Shown here: positions 10,393 through 23,370 of the stretch, one piece after another
How the letters are laid out: every line of letters starts with the position of its first letter
Position numbering within the stretch: position 1 is the first letter of the stretch
The notes under the pieces: model-generated
Told to the model about the DNA's origin: nothing
Databases searched by the model: none
Seen by the model: the letters and a program-made list of their open reading frames with translations, nothing else
From: Saxidomus purpurata
Lineage: Eukaryota; Mollusca; Bivalvia; Venerida; Veneridae
Assembly: GCA_022818135.1 (NCBI GenBank)
Contig: JAFMSR010000002.1
Coordinates: 45,945,699-46,009,698, forward strand
Length of the DNA stretch: 64,000 nucleotides
Direction: 5' to 3'
Position numbers and translations under genes: made by a program

Positions 10393-11498
10393 AACAAGAG
10401 GGCCATGATGGCCCTGTATCGCTCACCTGTCTACCATTGGCAAAAATAAAAAGGTTATTAATAGCAGAAAGGATCAATTTTTACCTTTGGCTCATGATAT
10501 CCTCTTAATAAGCCTTTGTAAAATCAAAAGACCCCCCCCCCCAAGGCAGGGTTAATTTTGACCCTGAGGTCAGGATTTGAACAATCTTGGTAGAGAGTCA
10601 ATTATTGCCACATGCTGAATATCTAAGCTCTAGGCCTCATTATTTTGCTGTCTGATCATGATCTGCACTGTTGGCTATTCATTTTTTTGCTGTCTGATCA
10701 TGATCTGCACTGTAAGCTATTCATTGTATGTTGGCTGGTCATGATCTGCAATGTCAGCTTTTTATTTTTTGCTGTCTGATCATGATCTGCACTGTTTGCT
10801 ATGCATTATTTAGCTGTCTGATCATGATCTGCACTTTCATAATTTAGCTGTCTGATCATGATCTGCACTTTCATTATTTTGCTGTCTGATCATCATCTGC
10901 ACTTTCTGACAAATTTCAAGGATATCTGGGCTGAAAATGTAACATCTAGAGTGTTAACAAGGTTTTTCCATATTTGGGCTGTGACCTAGTTTTTGACCCC
11001 AGATGACCCATATTCGAACTTGGGCTAGAAATCAACTTAACAACCTTTCTGACAAATTTCCAGGATATTTGGGCTGAAAATGTTACCTCTAGAGTGTTAA
11101 CAAGGTTTTTCCATATTTGGGCTGTGTGACCTAGTTTTTGACCCCAGGTGACCCATATTAAAACTTGAGCTAGAAATCATAGAAACAACCTTTCTGACAA
11201 ATTGCCAGGATATTTGGACTGAAACAGTAGCCTCTAGAGCCTTAACAAGATTTTTCTATTTTTGGGCTCTGTGACCTAGTTTTTGACCCCAGATGACCCA
11301 TATTCGAACTCGTCCAAGTAATTACTGGGACAAACATCCTGACCAAGTTTCGTGACAATTGAGGAAAAAATGTGACCACTAGAGCGTTAACGAACTAAAT
11401 GTGGACGGACGACGGACGACGGACGACGTCCGACGGACGACGGACATTCATCGATCCTAATAGCTCACCCTGAGCCAGCTCAGGTGAGCTAATAAAAA
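10393..11498 (+). mobile_element. Repeat family B, copy 1 (complete)
   Basis: Starts aacaagagggccatgatggcc...tcgctcacctg and ends tagctcaccctgagccagctcaggtgagcta, including a terminal hairpin. The interior has repeated 'ctagagtgttaacaaggttt' and 'gtgacctagtttttgacccc' modules and a GAC-rich tract (acggacgacggacgacg, 11402-11450) near the end. Other copies lie at 36340, 45045, 58574 and 59560. It has no coding capacity. Confidence 0.8.
10635..10915. repeat. Short tandem repeat around tgctgtctgatcatgatctgcact
   Basis: The core gctgtctgatcatgatctgc is repeated about seven times at 35-55 bp spacing inside family B copy 1. Each core contains the palindrome TGATCA overlapping ATCATGAT. Confidence 0.8.
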
Positions 11499-11499
11499 G

Positions 11500-12300
11500 G
11501 CAATCGAAGATTATTCAGTAGAATGTGCTTCGTTACTTTAATGTCAAAAGCTGTATAAGGGTAAAAAGAAAACATGTTGCCATTTTTCTCATCGAAGATG
11601 GCGCCTGAAACGTGAAACTTCCTTTTCTATGAAAGAAACGACAACTCATTCAGGAACGACAACTCTTGCATTTTCCAAAAAAATAGACTGTGTCTACAGT
11701 TTTCATTTCAAAGGTACCTCAATTTTTAAATGAAGAGAGACGCATATATTCGGTCTAGTGCTCGAGTCTCCATGCATCTTTTCGTACCCCGTATTAAATA
11801 TACACCGGTATTTACACCTACTAACTAGAATGTATCCATGCGATACTGATATGGCCAAGTAAAAATGAGTGTTTCGGGGCTCGCGTCCGACCATAACTTT
11901 TTACTACCAACCTCAATTTTTTTATCTTCATATTAAATGAACTTTGTGTTTGAGACCAAAAAATGCAAAATTAAAATTGATAAAAAAAAACCTGTCTATA
12001 AACTCTTTCCACTGACCGACCTTTGGCATGGAGACGTAAACATATATATTGACCTATCCACGCTTAAAGTTTGTGCATGCACTAAAGTTAGTATTACAGC
12101 CCATAGGACACTGGCATTTTTAAAATGTCCCTTCGTCATTTAGTATACGTATTACAGAACACCGATGTCTCACTTAAATGTTAGTGCACGTATTGCCTAT
12201 TCGATACACTGGTGATGTTTAAACCATAGAAACTTTTTAATGACTCTAGGTGACTCTTCTTTTTAAAATAAACACATCAAGTCTTGTTCATGACTCACTG
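11500..12300. other. Intergenic, nothing recognised
   Basis: No supported gene or repeat ends are seen. Short open frames here are not protein-like. Confidence 0.4.
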
Positions 12301-13425
12301 GGGTCCAGTCATTGGTCATTTTTTAACTTGCTGAAAGGCATAACCTTGCTCTTACATTGTGAAACAAAAATCAAAACCAAAGTCCAATAACTATATGATG
12401 TTCAATACTCCTGTAAAGATTGAAAACTATGTCAAATACAACTACAGATATGCAAAGTAACCAGTCATGGGCGTCACAAGCTTGAAAATGCACATTTTGA
12501 CAAAGAACATAACTGCTCCCACTAGTGTTAAGGGCAAAGAAAACCATAATTGGTACAGTTTAACATGTTGACAGTTAACTCTAAAATTTCATGACCATAG
12601 TTTAGTTCCTGCCAGTTTGACCGAGTCAGGACAATACCTTCCATCTAATCACCGACTCACGATAAAATCGATTGGCGTTCCTAGATTTATCAGTACCCAA
12701 CAAATATTCTAAAACGTAATGATCATAATGACTATAATTATGGGCACCTTTAATTCCATCTTATTAAGAGCGGAAACATTCCTGGTTTTCAGAGTCCACA
12801 TAAAATTAATGCAAACAATAGTCAATGTCCCCGCCGAGGCAATGTTTTTCTGTTTCTTATGAAAGGACGTTAATTCAATGAAAAATCAATAAACCAAAAC
12901 ATGCTGGGTATATGCGCATCTCCTTTTGCTAGTGAAGCTTCCACTGTAGATTTGTCGAATTTCAGTCCGAGGTTACTGAGAAATAATAGGAATAGGAAGA
13001 TATAATCAAAGAGCAACAACTCCGTGAAAAAATCATTGAACCGGAACATGCTGATAATGTGCTCAGCTCCTGTTGATAGTGAATCAGTCTATGAAGTTTC
13101 AGTGAATTCAATGAAGTGGTTCCTGGGAACTATCCCGGACAAAAAAAATCATAGAAATGCTATACATACATTGGAGTGTGAAAAGAATCATCGAACCGGA
13201 ATATACTTGCAATATCGAGCAGTTGCTGAGAGATATCCCGGACATGAAGCTGAACGTATATATTATGAAAAAGTAATCAAAAGGCAATAACTCTGTGAGA
13301 AAACATAAACTGGAACATGCTGGTGATATACACATCCACTCTTGATAGTTAAGCAGAAGTTTCAATGACAATGAATTCAAGTCAGTGAGAAATACCTGAC
13401 GGACGGACGGAGATCATTACCACGA
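12300..13425. repeat. Tandem-unit dispersed repeat ending in (ACGG)n
   Basis: Units of about 140-150 bp share 'aatcattgaaccggaacatgctg', 'gctcctgttgatagtgaa' and 'agtttcagtgaattca'. They appear near 12890, 13030, 13190 and 13300. The block ends in gacggacggacgga (13400-13412), immediately 3' of the Myc-like gene. Confidence 0.55.
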
Positions 13426-13434
13426 CTGACCATG

Positions 13435-15585
13435 TTATAAATGCATCAAAGCCTTTACACGTAATTTCAATTTAAGTGTCTCCATGTAATCCGTTAGTGT
13501 ACGTATACTATTTACGTGTTCGTCTTGAGTTTCCTCTAGTGTTCTGATGTATTGTGCTGCTCTTATTAGAATGTCAACTTTTGGTGTCTTTTCTTTTCCT
13601 TCAAGTTCTGGAATGGTGTCCCTTAATTCTGCGAATAAACACGCCAGTTCTTTTCTCCTGTTCCTCTCTAAAGAATTATGCTTGGCCAAGGTGACTGAGA
13701 ATCCCTGTAAGAAAAAAAGACCTATAACATGTGAAGTTAGTATCTGCAAAATCAATTAAGAAAACCAAACTGTCACACATACTGTTATGATATGACAGAA
13801 GTTCTTACAACACTTGATCATGTATGGCATATAAAGGCAAATTTATTCATACTTGGTGCAAACTAGAACCGTCTCCTTAACTGCCGTATCTTTGAAGAAA
13901 GTAAGGAAGTGGAAGATGCCCTTTCCGATTCTGAGGGAATATTTTCATTTCTAAAACTTTTAATCCTAGTGGTAAAACGGTGATAAACACCACCACTTAT
14001 AATCTTTAAATTTATTACGTTCATCTGGTGGCCAGTGACTGTATGCATTCGCTCATCACTGGCATATTTGTCTTTCAATGGCATAATAATATGCTTTCAT
14101 TTGCATGTTTTTCTTACTTTTCACGGTCTTACAAGACTTTATTTTTAACACTTAAAGAAAATCTAAACTGTCTTATTGACCTTTGCGTTAAATGAAAAAA
14201 CACATTTTCGTGGTAAAATTTTAAAACTTGCTATTTTCATGAACTTTAGATGCATTACAAAACAGAGAGAAAAAGGATTTTACCGGTGTTGGTCTCTCTC
14301 TTGTGGTGTTTTCCTCAGATGTTAACTCTTTTGTTATGTTATTCTTACCAAAAGAATTTTTGTTTGCCTTGTCGTTATTCCGACTTGATTTTTTGAGAAG
14401 AGTTTTCAGTCTTTTATCATTTTTGAGCAGAGTTTTGTGTCTTTTGTCATCTGTGAGTAGAGTTTTCTTTATTTTATCGTTTGTGAGTAGCTTTTTGTGT
14501 CTCTTATCATTTGCTTTGATTTCGTCACATGAACTGTTCTTTGGTAGGTGGTAACAGTGATCAAAGTCAATAAGTGCTTGCAAAGCAATAAATTTTGAAC
14601 AATCCCAATCATTTTCCACGTCCACATCGCTGCCATCAGATTGTTCGTGTCTTAAATATACCGTTCGGCTACAATCGATATATTTAACACAGACACGAGT
14701 GTCCGTTTCCTGTGCTGTGACGACAGAATTCTTTCTTGCAGACAATGTATGAGAGTCTTCTGTTTCATTCTGAGTACTGGTAAAGTCTTCACAGTTCTCC
14801 TGTTTAACGTTATAGTACACATAGTCGCTACCACACACTGTATTTAAGTCTTTATCAATTGTATTGTCGAAATAATTGTCAACGGGCTCCGACTTTACGA
14901 CAAAGTTTTGAAACATCAAAGCAGACTGTTCATTAGAAACTTGAACGGAAAAGTCTCCTTTTCTGTCTTGAAATTCAAACTGATCTCCATCTTCATGTTC
15001 TAATTTGATTTTATCAATAGTCACTCTATAATGATTTTGGTCGGTTTCGTCGCCTGTTTCCTTGAACTTGTCAGTTAAGGAAACATTAAAATTACGTGTT
15101 GAATTTTCAGCGGAGATCCCGTTTTCGCTTGATGCAAATGCCTTGCGCACATTTTTCGACATTTTCTTCTTATCGTTTCTTTGTTTTCTTAAGGACTTTA
15201 TACTTAAACCAAAGTCATGCAAGATAAAGTCATCTGATTTATAATTACGATTTGGAAGTTTTCTCCGGACTGATGATCTAGAACCATGACTTGACCGAAT
15301 TTTGTCCCCTTCCGGTATCACGAGGGCAGAACCATTTGAGAGAAGGTGATCGCATCTAGTCAGTCTTACACAAGGCGTTTTTGATTGAATAACAGAAATG
15401 GTATATGGCTCAATTTTCAAAGAAGGCGGTGCAAGTTCTATTTCTTCATATTCAGATTCTGACAAACAATCACTGACATCCGATAACTCACTCTCATCCG
15501 AATAAATGTTGGTTTCTATAATGATCTCTTCTGCATCGCATGTAAAAACCATGCGATTCTCTTGTTCGTCCATCTCTTTCGACAC
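13435..15585 (-). CDS. Divergent Myc-type bHLH-zipper protein, two coding exons, 523 aa
   Basis: Exon 1 is 14284-15585 (ATG at 15585, 434 codons) with donor acaccg/gtaaaa. Exon 2 is 13435-13704 with acceptor ttcttacag. The junction is phase 0. Exon 2 gives a Myc-like bHLH: basic HNSLERNRRKEL, helix FAELRDTIPELEG, loop KEKTPKVDIL, helix 2 RAAQYIRTLEE, then a short zipper with L-x6-H-x6-L-x6-L spacing. The PELE..EK.PKV.IL signature is that of Myc, a factor that heterodimerises with Max on E-boxes. Upstream SEENTTRERP also fits the segment before the Myc basic region. The N-terminal 434 residues are acidic at first. They carry four SUMO-type motifs (LKIE 56, IKLE 193, VKSE 230, VKQE 260) and a basic repeat of four 10-residue units (359-398, core NDKR.KTLLK). 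I cannot find Myc boxes I or II. It could be the only, fast-evolving Myc or an extra paralogue. Confidence 0.75.
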
Positions 15586-15589
15586 TGTT

Positions 15590-16585
15590 CATGTCAATCT
15601 AATGGTCTCTAAATGGAAGTAAGTTACAATATACCAGTATTCTCTCTTAGAAACAGAAACAATTTTCTTTAATACTTTGACAGCGTAACAGCTTCGTGTA
15701 TGTTGTAACACTGAAATTAAAAGAATATACAAACCTATAGAACCCAAACAGAACTAACGTATAGGACTTACAAATGTACTTTAGTAAAATCATATTAAAG
15801 AGGCTAGCTACTATCAAATATGTACCTTAACAAATTTGCAATCAAAACGGGTCATGTCCTGGCACATCATTGCCTAATATTTATCAAACAATTGGGGTGC
15901 ATCCATTTAAGGCTTATAAATATGCATGCCTATTTGTATTCTTTGTGGTAGTTTTCAAAATCTAATGGAGAAGGCCTACATGGATGCAATCAATCGAACC
16001 ATTACTTCACTGAATTAAGTTGTTTTCAAAGATCAACGTAAAAGCCTTAACCCCTAGTTTAATAACTGGTTAACTAGAACACGCTACATTTTTGAAAACC
16101 ATTAAAGCTAAGAACGAAATGTGTGATCAAGTAATTTGCGAGATATTCTATTTTCGACAATAAAAGACAGCTATAATGATTTTATGCCGCTTACTCTAGT
16201 GAACACAGATTATGTACTGATTCAAGCAATCTCATTTAAATCATATCCTAATGTACGCTCCTCTACCTAGTACTTATGTATCTTGTGATGTCTCCTGTCG
16301 GAGGTAAGATTTCCAGTTTCGACGATCATCTTTTAAGAGTTTTTCAACTGCTAGCTAATTTTAGTTTCAGAGCTGTTCTAGCTATTTTAGCTACTGTAAC
16401 ACCCAGATCTTTACATGTGTCATCTGCTTGAATCACAATCTCATTAAAATCAGACTCAGAAGCTAAGAGAGGAGCATACATTAGGATATGATTTTAATGG
16501 GATTTCGGCCATCACACCAACCGAGGCATCAAGTAACACTCTTAAACGCATGTGTATAACAACGATTCCCCCGATTCATTTTCAT
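15590..16585. other. Upstream region of the Myc-like gene
   Basis: AT-rich, with no further coding exon recognised. It presumably holds the promoter and any 5'UTR exons. It also contains the inverted repeat listed separately. Confidence 0.35.
16240..16492. repeat. Inverted repeat, 25-bp arms (24/25)
   Basis: The left arm atcatatcctaatgtacgct-cctct (16240-16264) is complementary to 16468-16492 with one mismatch. Flanking 'tgattcaagc' blocks are also inverted. It is probably a small foldback or TIR element. No target duplication was identified. Confidence 0.65.
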
Positions 16586-16589
16586 CCAA

Positions 16590-17118
16590 AACAAGAGCTG
16601 TCCCTCACAAGTGACGAATGCCCCCGAAAGAGGTGACTCACAGTCAAAGTCCTCTCCATGTGCGCAATGAATGTGCTGTGTAATTTTAAAATCCTTCCAT
16701 GCATGATAAAGGTATCATGCATACAGTATTCCATTACTTTTAAACACTAAGTGTGACCTTGGCCTTTGGGGTAGGAACATGGTTCTTGCACAAAATACAT
16801 TGTCTTGATGTGCTGAACATTTGTGCCAAGTTATTTTAAATCAATAAATGCATGACAAAGTTATAGTCCGGACACGAATGTGTGCATATATAGAGGATTC
16901 CATTACCTTCAAACTCTAAGTGTGACCTTGCCCTTTGAGGTAGGGACGTGGGTCTTTCACGCGACACGTCGTTTTGATGTGCTAGACATTTGTGCAAAGT
17001 TATTTTAAAATCCTTCAATGCATGACAAAGTTACAGCCCGGACACAAATGTGTAAGTGGGGACGGACGGACGGACAGACGGTGCGATTTTAATATGCCAT
17101 CCTTCGGGGGCATAGAAA
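16590..17118 (-). mobile_element. Repeat family A, copy 3 (short)
   Basis: Complete ends are present (acaagagctgtccctcacaa ... atgccatccttcgggggcat) but only about two internal units. The ACGG tract is at 17058-17082. This shorter copy shows that the family varies in unit number. Confidence 0.85.
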
Positions 17119-17124
17119 CAGGTT

Positions 17125-18010
17125 TGGGGCTATGGGATACAGGGACAAATTTACAAGTGGATTGAAGATTTCTTACATAATCGTAAACAAGGGGTTATGG
17201 TGAATGGCATCTGCATAGGCCCCAGTTGTTAGTGGTGTACCTCAGGGAAGTGTATTATGACCTGTCCTATTCTTAATTTACATCAATGATATAAGCGTTG
17301 ACCTGTACCGTGGGGTCTTTTACTGATACTAAACTTTATACAAAACCATTGATAATAAAGAAGACATCCAGTCGCTGCAAGAAAGCGTTGACAGTGCCAC
17401 AGAATGGTCAATTAGGTAGCAACTTGCCTTCAACACAAAAAGTGGAAAAAGGGAGTCCAGTCAGTAATTCAACAAGTACAAAATGAGAAAGATTTATGTG
17501 TAAATTTTGATCCCAAATTTACTTTCAATAACCACGTAAATATAAGAGTAAAATTAGCGAACAGAAATGAAAGGCTATAATGAAGACCTTTAATTGTATG
17601 TCAAAGGATATGTTTGTGATCTTATATAAGGCAATTGTCAGGCCGCATCTAGAGTATGAAGTTCCCCAAAGATAATGAAACGTTTAGGTATCCCAAGAGG
17701 CTTGAATATAGGCGGAACAGAGCCGACATGGTTGAAACATAAAAAATTATGCAGGGTCTTGTTAGAATTGATAGGAATAAGCTCTTCCCTGTTCCCACAA
17801 GTCGGTCCCAACACATTCGTGGCAACTCGCACAATATAAAAAAGTGAGGTCACGGGCTGTACTAAGGCGGGCTACCTTTAGTCAGAGGGTGGTTGATAAA
17901 TGAACAAAATACCAAATGATGATAACCGCACCCACAATTAACGTCTTTTAAAACAGACTGAACAAGAAATGGGAGAGGGGCCAGAGAAATTTAATCCCAG
18001 CTGCTTAGCT
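17125..18010 (+). pseudogene. Broken LINE reverse transcriptase fragment
   Basis: Several frames together give SGVPQGSVL, PVLFLIYINDI, SATEW, KDMFVILYKAIVRPHLEYE and a later WLDR-like tail. These are the RT palm motifs and thumb of a non-LTR retrotransposon (the FADD catalytic motif itself is not intact). Stops and frameshifts interrupt every block. It begins directly after family A copy 3. Confidence 0.7.
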
Positions 18011-20455
18011 TTACAAAATGCTCAGTAGGGTGGACATTGAGAAAATTACAGATTTCCTTTTACTTTTTACAGAGTATAAGCTTGCGTTTTGGTGCCTTGA
18101 TTCCAGGGTCACTTATTTCATGATCTATATATTAAAACGTGATGATTGGGCGTTTTTATGATATTTCTGAAACAGTCTTGCGAGAAATCTTTTATCACAC
18201 TAATTTGATTATTTTGCAATCTGGTCCATGATTTCTTCCATCAAGATCCTCTTAGCTTTCATTCAGTATAAGTAAATGTAAAACGACAGTTACTGGTCTA
18301 CAAAGTGGAACCAAATTTTCCCAAGGATTTGGTCTTCACAACTTATTTGAAGCATCGCTTGACAACGCAAAATTCTAAATATCTAAGTGCCATACCTTTT
18401 CGGAAGTGTAGCCAATGCAATTTGGACATACCGGTATTTGTTACACTGAAAGCAAGAAATTTTGAAGTCAGTATTTTTTCTCTTAAAAGCTGGAATAAAA
18501 CAAGGTGTCAATAGATGAAGGAGCCTGTTTGTTAGTTGGGGGAAACGTTATTTCGGTAAACATAGGGGGATCTTATAAAGTCATTCCAATGAAAGATTTT
18601 AACAGGACTTGGAAAGAGGTTGTGTTCAGAGGAAATAAATTTTAAATATTGGTGTTTAGCTGTGGCTTAAAGCACTTCGTCATTATTTAAGCAATATTTC
18701 CGTTAACTTGATTTCTTTCTTTACAAATACCGTATATCTGTTTTGACATAACTGATCATTAAATTTTAACAGTGATTATCAAACCTTTAAAAACTGTATT
18801 CAATCATGCGAATCAAGAATACAAAACAAAACTTTCATTTGAAGTCGTACTTTTAATGTGCGATCTGGAAAAAATGGATCGGGTTGCGGGTAATGAATAC
18901 CATTTCAATTTTTGATATACAACATCCAGTCCCTTGCAGAAACAAAATGCTCTTTGTACACTTTTTACTTAACTTAAACTTTCTGAAAGTTTTAACTGCT
19001 ATTTTTTCCAGTCGAGAAGAATTTTGCAAAAATTGTATTTGTCCGGATATGACGCCACTACTGTAACTTGTAAGGCATTACTGTACGTAGATCTACATTA
19101 ATTCAGTTACATGCATTTCATTTTTTATTTTATCACGTTGTGTTTATATAGATTTATTATCTATACCCATGCAACAATAGTTAGGAAGTATTATAAACGG
19201 TCCGTGATGCTCAATGATAACTTTACCTTGAAAACTACTGTCCTTGATTTCGTTTTGAGTTATAACGTAATGCATAAAAATACGTATTTACTTCCTGTAC
19301 TGGTCGATTCTGGTGTTTTAGCGAATATACTTTAAAGTGACGTTTATCTTTATTGCAAAAAAAACTATACATCGCATTGAACAGTCAATATAAGTCACCA
19401 ATGTAAGAAACCAATGGTGTAAACACAAATGTCACACCCGTTTTAAAGGTGATCAAGCTGCACGTTGTGAGTTTCAAGTCCCTGTAAAACGTGATCAAAA
19501 TATAGTCGGTAAATATTAAAAATGCAGGATGGTTGAATTTGTCTTTTTATAAATTATTTAAAACATACAAACATTCACATACGTTACCAAAAAGTCGCAT
19601 ATTCCTGTTTGGAAAAGAGCATCGTGGCTACCTGCAAACGGCGTACTATAATTTAGGGGAGACAACTATCAGGCCTATACTAAGAATTAATTTTATATAA
19701 CCACGGACTTTACCGGATGAATCATATGTTCTTGAATATTAAATACATGCCCAAAGTCAAAAGTTAAAGTTTCGACAAACATATTTATTTTCAGCAATAT
19801 CTAGTGTAACTGTGAGTCATTATCAATGGAAACTGTCGTAATATAGAGTATATACTTCCGTTTTCAGGGCGGCTCTTTTTCTTCGGTTTGGTTTAAACAT
19901 AGTTTATTGCCAATATTGTATTTACATAGTATTCCCAACTTATAACACAATACATGTTTATATAGAGATAATAGATATATGGCAAAAGGGTCGAGTCACA
20001 AGTTCGTACAACTTAATTACGACTCTCCCCTTTAACTATAATATCAACAATTTGGTAGAGGAACAATATAAATACAGTACGCAATGGGCAATTTAATTAA
20101 CTAATTGTAAGCTCAAAACAAGTTTTGTTTAGTTCTGTCATTAATTACAATCGAGATAAATCAGAGAAAGGAATAAAAGTGGAGAAGGAAAGAAATATAT
20201 GAGAATGGTTAATTGTTGGATGAATAATGTTAATAACTTAATTGTTGACACGTTTGGTGTTTCTTATAATTTTTTGAATAGCAATGAAAATGGTTATAAT
20301 TTATTATTCTCGTTGGGCAAGTGTTTGCTTCCAAGCAAAAATAATTGGCAATTTAGAGGATGGAATGGTCGCGTTTCTACAAAGAGTTGAAGAAGAGCAG
20401 AACACTATAGGCTATCCATCTTTCCTATCTTGTCATACTGCCTCACACCTCTCAT
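18010..20455. other. Intergenic, nothing recognised
   Basis: 2.4 kb of AT-rich sequence. Open frames near 18305, 18884, 19111 and 20199 have no recognisable domain or exon-intron structure. Confidence 0.4.
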
Positions 20456-20460
20456 GAGTA

Positions 20461-21052
20461 TTACGGGCAGGGTGCACGCCAGGTGTTTATAAAAGATAAA
20501 ATAACTGCTAGATCATTCTTACAGTTAAGAGAATCAAGATTGTTAAAACTGTTAAAATAGTAAAAGAATAAAAGGTTTAAAAACAACTGTTGTATGATTA
20601 ATGGTTGAGTTGGGTCACTGCCTGCTTGAATAATTCTTGAAAGATCAGGCAGGATCGCAATATGCGTGGGTAATCTATTCCACAGGAAAGTGGTTTGGGG
20701 GGAAAAAGAATACTTAAAGAAGTCCGAGTTTGCATGGGTTTGGCGGAGACTAAAGGAGTACATATGTATTGTTAATTAATTTGTTTGGGACTTCTAGGTA
20801 ACTGTGCAGGGAGATTGCTACAAGATTGTAGTTTATTTTGTAAAACATAATCAATTTGGAGGCTCGACGCCTGTTCTCAAGGGTGCTCCAGCCGAGGGTG
20901 TTCTGCAGGTCTATTAAACTGGTATCTCTGGAATAATCATTTTTTACCCATCTGAGTGTGCGTTGCTGGACCATCTCCAGCTTGTGAATATTACCCTGGA
21001 TGTGTGTGTGGCGACCAATCAGATAAAAAACAAATTTGCTATTTTGCTTCAA
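20461..21052 (-). pseudogene. LINE reverse transcriptase C-terminal remnant
   Basis: The first frame reads IGRHTHIQGNIHKLEMVQQR, TLRWVKNDYS, LGWSTLENRRRASKLIMFYK. The second, shifted frame reads YSFSLRQTHANSDFFKYSF and FLWNRLPTHI. This is the standard C-terminus of Jockey/CR1-like ORF2 (LEMVQRRAARFV..., L.W.TLE.RR, YKYSFFPRTI..WN.LP). A frameshift near 20755 breaks it. Confidence 0.75.
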
Positions 21053-21054
21053 TG

Positions 21055-23365
21055 GTAGTTTGCATGGGTAACTTTCTTCCTTACTTAGAAGTTAAAAGAT
21101 TTAAAAAACCGCAAAGACGTTACGCTTTTGACAAAAGTAACATGTAACATAAGTAAACGAGTAAAAGCACTTTAGTTTACCAATGCACTAGATGTACAGT
21201 AGACGGGGGATATAGCCCACGCAAAAATATCCAAATAAAGTCCCATTAGTATACCAAAACATGATTTTTTGTGCATCGTGGCTATCTTACAAATGGTGTA
21301 CTGTAATTTAAAGGAGGCAACTTTTCTTGCTTGTACTTAATATTGTATTATATATTTTGCATTATTTGCAGTAATGACTCAATGGTTGATTCGCCAAGCA
21401 ACTAAAAGTTTTCAGCAATAAAGCTGTGAGTTGTGTTTGGTCAACTGAAATAAACAATAAACATTATGTTTCTATCCCACATGAAACTATCACATAATCT
21501 CTTAACTTAATATTTACACTTTTCCTTTTAAAATATGCGACTGAAACTCAGACTACTATATACCTTCTACTTATCTTTTATATAAATTTGAAGTCTTAAA
21601 AGGGGAAATAAGTCACTTTCAGTCTTGCTATGTCGTCAGTTTTACCGGCATAGAATCTCTTTCATTTTGAAAGAGATTTACCCGATATAGCTGTAGAATA
21701 TTCAGTAATTAGTCGTACAAACTCTTATCGTACCTGATAAAAAAGAATATAGGATTATGTCTGAGTATTAGATAGATGCAGTTTTTATCCTTTTAAATAA
21801 ATAAAATGTACAACAAAATTTTATAGTATAGTGTGCATGTAATTTCAATGATTATGAAAAGGGTATGATTTATTGTGAAATCGTCTCTGTAGTCATACAT
21901 GTAATAGATGAAAATTTCTTTTGAAAGTAGAATATTTATGCTATAAAGACATTTAAAAGGACCAAGGAATGAACCTTGTGTCAGTCCTTTCTATATAAAA
22001 ACGAGTACCTGGCAAAAATCTATTGATATCTTATTTATTTGTTGTGTTCGGCAATACTTAGCACGACTCGTGACAGGGCTGGATCGTCATTAAAAAACCT
22101 TTGATAAGTGGTTTTGCATGCCGGTGATAAAAATACATTTCTGTCTTATATGTGATGCCAGTCCTCCAATGGTATAAATTGTAGACTGTTATCGTGCATG
22201 CCAGTGATAAAAATACATGTCTGTCTTATATGTGCTGTCAGTCCTCCAATGGTATAAATTGTAGACTGTTATCTTATCATAATAATTCGAAAGTTGAGAT
22301 GAAAATATACCTTTCGAAAAGTTTAAATCAAAGTTATGTAACATTAATGAATACCATGTCTGTACATTCTCTACTGTCATTTGAATCTGTTCAAGCTCAT
22401 TTTGGAAGAGGCACTTGTACATTTAATTAGTTCCTTTAGAATTTCGGTCAAACTAAGCCAATTAACAAACTATTTTACTATTGAGAATGTAATATCTTTA
22501 TGAAATTTATCAAATATTATATTTCTGCAATTTATGCGTCCTGCAAAACTCATTTATGATATTACCAGGCGTAGAATGAATTTGCTTTAAGAACTCCTTT
22601 TTCAGAGTTGCTGTCAATATATACAGTTTAACTGTCTTCCAAAAGTCGGTTTGCCCACAGTTACATGAAGTTTGGACCCCCAAAAGTTATTCACAGGAGC
22701 TTTCAGATATAATGTCATAAATTCACCTATATATTCAATTCGAAGGGAGGTAATTTAAGAATTTGAATCTTGGGGAGTCTCAACTCTCGCTTTTGTAGTG
22801 TGTTTTCATAAAACATTGGTGAGTTTTCTAGTCTTGACATTAGTTTCTCTCAACTGAGAGCAAAAAGAATATTTTGTCTTGACAACCGATTTTGTTTTTG
22901 ATAAACTCTGTTTTCAGTATATTAGTTACCTCCCTTTTATAGATAATAAATGACTTTAGCTTTTAAGCCCAATTACCGCCTTTGTTATTTGTCTTATTTT
23001 ATAGAGTTAGAGTGAAATACATTGCTTTAATATTGTGTTAAATATTTGTATAATAAAAGTGTAAAGTTTTCATTTTGGGTGAGTGTATATAATTTATATA
23101 TGCTTGATAGTCGTTCCGGGGTGTTTTATAAAAATGACTTTTGTGGGGTCCAAACTTCATGTCATTGTGTGCTTGCCTACTACATACATGTACATTGTAA
23201 CTATCTTTCCTGGAAATAGATATAAACAAGTGTCATTTAAATTTTACTTATAACGAAGGTTCTGCATTTGCAAATTTTTTTAATTATCTCTGTGCTTCAC
23301 ATTTTACTCATTTGTTGTAAAATTAGATGATTATACATGAATTCAGAAATCAGAAGTTTTTATTA
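21055..23365. other. Intergenic, mostly unrecognised
   Basis: AT-rich. Apart from the tandem duplication at 22117 I see no supported feature. Confidence 0.4.
22117..22275. repeat. Tandem duplication, 2 x 80 bp
   Basis: The unit starting catgccRgtgataaaaataca is repeated at exactly 80-bp spacing (22117 and 22197) with only a few differences. Confidence 0.9.
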
Positions 23366-23370
23366 ATTCT

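Noticed and set aside
13863..14084. Extra exon between the two Myc-like exons
   Set aside because: The direct junction 14284/13704 is phase 0 with good sites; the 73-codon frame has no matching splice sites.
17298..17486. Small gene at 17.3 kb
   Set aside because: Lies within the frameshifted LINE RT fragment.
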